Source: Myripristis murdjan (lineage: Eukaryota > Chordata > Actinopteri > Holocentriformes > Holocentridae). Taken from it: a stretch of DNA of 64,000 nt. The notes beneath the pieces are model-generated. The model was not told where the DNA came from and did not search any database. It saw only the letters and a program-made list of their open reading frames with translations. The stretch spans positions 18,383,987-18,447,986 of the forward strand of contig NC_044003.1 in NCBI RefSeq assembly GCF_902150065.1. The letters are read 5' to 3'. A program made the translations under genes and the position numbers. Of this stretch, positions 59,052 to 64,000 are shown piece by piece (the first letter of the stretch is position 1; the number at the start of each line of letters is the position of its first letter).

Positions 59052-61106
59052 ACCACCAGTCACCGTTCACACAGATCAGAAACCCACCCCGGTTCCACAG
59101 ATGTGAGTCCGATTGCTCAAATTCCCATGTTGACCTCCAAATTTCTCCACACTGGATTTGAAGGCCGTGGCTGCTGCTCAGTGTGTGTGCTGCTGGTGGC
59201 TTGACAGGCACCGGAGCTGGAGATGACCCTTCACAACGTCAAAAACCATCAAAATGTGAAATGACTGAGGAAATTTGTTGTCATCTGTAAACTGTTACTA
59301 AACGAGAACATTGTACTTTTACATAGTAGTACCTATTTTTACGAAAAGTGTAAGTTGTGCACTGGTATCTGATGTTAATAGACTCAGAATGAGAAAAGTG
59401 TAGCGGTTTGCCTGTTGTTCAGTAAAGGGCCTCCATCTCAGTGTCAGTTTGACAGAAAAAACATGAAACCAAGCTTATTTTTATTTTTTTAAAGTCCTTT
59501 AGTGCCTGCTCTTTTCTAGAGTAACTCAGTGAGCAGGCAGATTCAGTGTCTTCCTCACTGTTGCACCCTAAGTGTTACATGTTTTAGTGTTGTTGTTTTT
59601 TTAAAGCATAAATGTTTTATGTCACACAAAAAAGTATCCATTCCCTCCATATTGCACCTTTTTATTGTGCTAAAAACTTTGAATTTGGGATTTCTGAATT
59701 AATTCTGGAATTACTGGAAACAATGTCAGTAATCTATGTGAAAATATAACAAGTAACCCAGTTTGTAGTAATATTCACCCTTTCTTGGGTGAAATTGTTG
59801 GACTTGGAAGCAAGTTCAAAATTTCCTGTTTCTCAGACCTACAGATGAATTATGAAAATTTTTTTATTCTGCTTTTGTGGCTGAAGAATCTAATCTCTGT
59901 GACTGTAGATTTTAGGCTTGGCATCAGCAGAGGTGGCTCACTAATTATTGCCATGAATCCAGTTTCTAGGGTTTCATTATTGATCTATAATAAAAAATTT
60001 TGTTTTAATTATGCTGTTTTATATGTCTTATTTACTGACTGGTTTAATTATGGATCAGTCAGTTTCATATAAAAACAAAATCACCTTTTGCCCTTTGATT
60101 TCCACAATAGAGAAAAATTAACCCTCCTTTTTTATTATAATGGAGGGAACATTTTAGTGCAAGTATAGTGTGTGGGGAATTTGTGAAACAGTTTAATTCG
60201 GTCACTTTAATATTTTAAAATGTAATAATAATGTGACAACAGACATACAGAAAAATAATTCAGGTTTTTGTTTTATCGGCTCTTTCCTTTTCAGCAGTTT
60301 TATGAAACAAAAATGGACATCTTTGCTGGTCTACATGATAATGTATTTTGATCTGAACCAGTTCAATAAAAATACATTTTTGTTTTAGCTGACTGTACAA
60401 ATGACTTAAAAAAACAAACAAACAAACAGAAACAAACATAAGTAGTTTGCAATGATATTCATGCACTATTACAATACTTAAGTATGAGTGCATTTACATT
60501 CCAACATCCTGACGTTTTTGCATGACATAAGTCTTTGCTAGCAAAGAAAAGCATACTAATACACTGTGATATGCCGAAATGTTTAATTCATTGTTACATA
60601 CTATATTTAATCTAGCAGTTTTATAGGAATGAGGTCAATGTGGGACTGCATGCCCTGGTCCTGCATACTAATGCTGATGATGGTATACTACTTGTAGTGC
60701 GACTTACTATTTATAGTGTGAGTACATGGTTGTTTTCAGCATATACTATTTTCCTAATAGTACATATCTACATTTATCACCTTTTTTACATCCCTCAAGT
60801 ATTAAACAGTACATATCTTTTTGGTCTCATAATAGGCCTATAATGGAGTGTTAAGAGAGGAGTGAGATGGGAGGTAAGAGTTGGCAATCTCAAGGCTTCC
60901 AAACCTTTTCGTTTCAACTGCAAGTATCAAGCCACATTGTCAAGTACTTCGAGAGACACATCCAACAAACGCATAAATAAATAAATACAATTTATCATAC
61001 ATTTTACATTACATACAGTACATTCCCTTGAGTAAATACCATATTTACACATGCTTTCAGGGTCGAGATCAGACACCACCAGGTTCAGTTGTTTGCATCA
61101 ATACAG
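59052..61106. other. churc1 3' UTR and intergenic sequence before ttbk2
   Basis: The region is AT-rich with no exon recognisable on either strand. A plus-strand AATAAA at 60365-60370 is the only clear distal poly(A) signal for churc1 and would give a 1.3-kb 3' UTR. A CAAA run is at 60410-60430 and a TAAA run near 60973. The right-hand part should hold the ttbk2 3' UTR, but I could not fix its end. The 95-residue open frame at 59785-60072 lacks coding character. Confidence 0.4.
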
Positions 61107-64000
61107 TCATCGGCTCACTTTTCCAGACCCTTTGCCCTCATGGCTGAGGAAGCGCCCTCTGGGGCTCTGGCCGGACGCCCACTGACCCTGCCCACCGGAC
61201 CTTTCTTGTGGGTGAGGATGCCGAGGAGGCGGGGACCCGGAGAAGCTAGTCGGAGAGCGGCTGCGTCCCAGGAATGCCCCGCCCTCGCAAAGCTCCTGGC
61301 GAGACGGGGAAGAACTTAGTGAGCGCTGCAGGGAGGAGGAGGAGCTGCGAGGCCGGGGGGGAGGGCTGAAGAGCATGCCGCCGCGGTCCTGCATCAGCTG
61401 GGTCAGGCTAGCCAGGAAGTCTGCGTCACTGGTGCTGCTGGCCCGGACCCTGAACCGCCGCCGTCTGGAAAACAGAACACAACATCCTGTCAATGTGTTG
61501 CACTTATTCACTCACCAACTTCCTTTACTTGCTGATTCACACTGAGACTTAGTGGCGGCTGGAGCTTATCCCAGCATGCTTCAGGACAGTCCAGCACAGG
61601 GCTACCACAGATAAATGCTCAGTAAGACTCAGGGATGTCACAAGAATCAATAATAAAGTACCAAGTCATTTCCAATAAATGTAGAAAATGAGACCAATAG
61701 TTTTTCTAGTGTTTTTAGCATCAGAAATATCAATGCAATTTGATTCCTCACTGTGCAAGTCAGTGCTGTTCTAAAGCAGCCTCAGCCTGTATGTTTTAAC
61801 ACAGAAACTCTAAAATCAAAATAAGAACACATCATCATACCACTGTAATTACTGTTAGAGGACGTTTTATACAGTTCCTCCAATTGTAGATTAGTATTTT
61901 GTTGAACTGCTTTGTTCTCTTCTTGGAGGCTCCAGGCTGATGTTGCACTTGTAACTCAGAGCTCTTATTCCAATGTAAGCTATATTTTTGAATATTTGAA
62001 ATATAAATTTTCACTTGTTCATGTTCATACAAAGAATTTGACTGAAGTAGTGTGCGCTGAATGAAATTTCTGTTATTGTCATAGTACTGAATCAGGTATC
62101 CACAATTGTGGAACTTCACTGTTATTGTCATCATCTACTGAAATTGAGTCTCCTGTCCGCCTGACCTACATGTCTTTTTAATGTAGGAGAAAACTGGAGC
62201 ACCTCAAAGAAAATCTACACAAGAAGAACATAGAAACTCTACACCTGCAAGATCCAGCCCTGGGAATTGAAACCTCCTTACAGTGAATATCTACAGCACC
62301 ATCTATTGACTAGTAAAAATGCTAAATGCAGTCGCGCTCAATTCAAGTCTCAGAAAGTCTGAGTCACTATCTCCCATGTGCATGGCTCTTACCTGTTGTC
62401 CACACAGGGGCGGATAGGGGGTTTCCCAGGAGGCGGTCGAGGCAGAAATCTGCTCGTGAGCTGCTCCGGGACCAGGGTGGTGCTCACAGGACGCGGGATC
62501 TTACTCTTACTGCCTGACGAGGAGGACAGAGAGAGAGGGTCTTCTCCGAGCCACTCTGACTTGGAGCCTCGTTCTGAGCAGAGCCTGTCCCGGGGCAAAG
62601 CACAAGGCAGGTTGTCACATGATAAAGACGGAGAGGGGGAGTGGGTAGGTGAGCCAGGGACGGGGCTGCTCCAGCGATGACGCCTGTCCATGACGGGGTC
62701 CCTGCTAGGCGAGTCCAGGAGAGCGCTGGGGTCTCTGACAGGGATTCGACTCAGCCTCGGGGAGGAGGGAGAGTCTCTTCGCCTGAGCAGAGCTGGGGGT
62801 GGGGAGGAGGAGACGGTGCCGGCACTCTCCACAGCCCCTCCACCAGTGTCACCTTGAGGCTGCTGGTTCGGCTCAGAGGAACGATCGGGCAGCCCCGAAT
62901 CACTTTCTGGATCTCTGTCGCTGGTCAGGTGAGCAGTGGGGCCTTTGACCAGGTTTGGCACTGAAGCTAACTCCAACTTCCCTTCATCCTTTAAGATTTC
63001 TTCAGAGGGTTCATCAGGTTTGACAGATGGGGCCTCTAGCGGTATTGCATCACTTTTGTCCTGCACAGGAGACTGTGGAGCACAGCTGAAGGACTGGAGA
63101 AAGACAATCAAGAGTTGAGAATACATTAAGAGCTCTATTCCAGCTTCAGGAAAAAAAACTTAATACTACCTTTAAGGTGCATTACACAAAACTGCCAAGA
63201 GACAACTGAAAAGGATTCAACTCACAAAAAACTTGAGAGAAAAATGAGAGAACGTGTCATTATTCCCAAAATGTCTTGGTTACCCTTACCTGGTCCATCT
63301 GGGGTCTACTCATTTGGATGACTGAGGGCATCTGCCCCAACATCCCGGGCAGTCTCCTGTGGCCCAGTAACCATGTGCCAGGCATGGCCATCTGGGACAG
63401 GACAGGGCTGCTAGGAACTGCTGTAGGCTGGCCATCTTGAGGATCAGAGGAATGGCTCTCAGTTTCGGTGGGGGCATGGACACCTGGCTTGTCCTCATGA
63501 AGAGCTTCTGCTGGAGGCTTGGTGGCTCCAGAACCAGACCCGCTCCCTTGCTCTAGTTCCAGCATCACCCACTCCTGGGAGTCCCCCTCCTGTGGGACAG
63601 GACTGAGGTTTACGGCCACAAAGCCACTGCTTGCTGCACCTTCCTCCTGGTCTGGCGTTGCTGTGCCTGTGTGCTCCTCATCACAGGGAGGTGTCTGCTG
63701 CCCATGTCCCCTCTCAGGGATGGATTTCTCCCCGAGCTGGGAGAGGACAGGGCGCTGCTTGCCTAGGCTGAAACGAGAGTCGAGTTGTTAAGGTCAGTTC
63801 TGATTTAATTGCAAAAATAAAACATTTGCAGTCTGTCACTGCTTTACTCATTTTATTTTGGTGTGTGCATGCTGACTGAAGTACTGACTAGGCCTCCAGG
63901 AAACGTTCGATGGTAGGTTTGGGTTCTGGCGCAAGTCTCTTCTCAAACGCCAAGCTCTGACTGTGTCTTATCCTCCGGAGCAGCGGTGCGGCACGATCCA
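61107..64000 (-). CDS. ttbk2: Tau-tubulin kinase 2, C-terminal part only (5' end outside window)
   Basis: Exons in transcript order: from beyond 64000 to 63889, 63767-63290, 63093-62393, 61464-61107; the last ends in a TGA stop. The encoded part is about 549 residues. TTBK2 is a CK1-group kinase recruited to the mother centriole, where it starts ciliogenesis; its kinase domain lies right of the window. The visible part is the long disordered tail. Recognisable blocks are LLRRIRHSQSLAFEKRLAPE, PKPTIERFLEAYLGKQRPVL, VNLSPVPQEGDSQEWVMLEL, SKIPRPVS, RFLPRPPPGKPPIRP and DADFLASLTQLMQ, with end KGSGKVSR resembling human KPASKLSR. The related TTBK1 is the alternative. The C-terminal similarity and the neighbouring capn3-znf106 pair, as on human 15q15, favour TTBK2. 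SKIPRP fits the S-x-I-P pattern of EB1-binding motifs. Confidence 0.85.
61550..62290 (+). repeat. Dispersed fish repeat split by a ~520-bp insertion, ttbk2 last intron
   Basis: The left piece (about 61550-61620: GGCTGGAGCTTATCCCAGCA, then CCAGCACAGGGCTACCACAG) and the right piece (about 62135-62290: CCTGACCTACATGTCTTTTT, GGAGAAAACTGGAGCACC, CTGGGAATTGAAACC) are consecutive parts of one very common teleost repeat. About 520 bases of unrelated AT-rich sequence separate them. The inserted piece has no recognised coding content. Confidence 0.55.

Noticed and set aside
59785-60072. 95-residue hydrophobic open frame after churc1
   Set aside because: AT-rich sequence yields Phe/Leu/Ile-rich frames by chance; there are no conserved motifs and no exon structure.

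Overview
This window is nuclear DNA of a ray-finned fish, probably a percomorph teleost. It holds vertebrate genes with many short exons, compact introns with GT-AG borders, CT/CA microsatellites and many teleost-type dispersed repeats. I found no bacterial, organellar or viral gene. The gene models were made by hand: the sequence was translated, exons were matched to remembered vertebrate proteins, and each exon was required to have splice sites and a continuous reading frame. The four complete large models and the small one all close in frame from ATG to stop. Exon borders are therefore well supported, while UTR ends and transcription starts are estimates.

Layout, left to right. (1) 1-830: intergenic, with a CT/CA microsatellite and one end of a Tc1-like transposon. 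(2) maco1 (macoilin/TMEM57), plus strand, 11 coding exons, 1096-11309, 648 aa. (3) nrbp1, minus strand, 17 coding exons, 25868-15965, 534 aa, convergent with maco1. (4) 26.4-28.9 kb: CpG-rich nrbp1 promoter, a long microsatellite, a LINE fragment and the capn3 promoter with a consensus MEF2 site. (5) capn3-type calpain, plus strand, 23 coding exons, 29023-42857, 757 aa. (6) znf106, minus strand, 20 coding exons, 56739-44782, 1496 aa, tail-to-tail with capn3. (7) churc1, plus strand, 4 exons, 57531-59051, 112 aa, head-to-head with znf106 across a short promoter with YY1, CRE, CCAAT and ETS motifs. (8) The C-terminal half of a tau-tubulin kinase, best read as ttbk2, minus strand, 61107 to beyond the right edge.

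These genes do not form one pathway. Capn3 is a calcium-dependent muscle protease. Znf106 is an RNA-associated zinc-finger/WD40 protein important in nerve and muscle. Nrbp1 is a pseudokinase adaptor, macoilin an ER/nuclear-envelope membrane protein of neurons, Churchill a zinc-binding developmental regulator, and TTBK2 a ciliogenesis kinase. The capn3-znf106-ttbk2 group matches human 15q15. The other genes are on different human chromosomes, so the window records teleost rearrangement.

The most interesting observation is that the calpain has the CAPN3-specific IS2 region but no exon for IS1, the autolytic insertion that defines muscle p94. The exons on either side join in frame without it, and one EF-hand loop lacks its usual glycine. 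I saw no clearly new genetic system. The remaining findings are repeat structures (fold-back elements, a perfect palindrome, a degenerate tandem family in two genes, nested repeats) and promoter or 3'-end arrangements.
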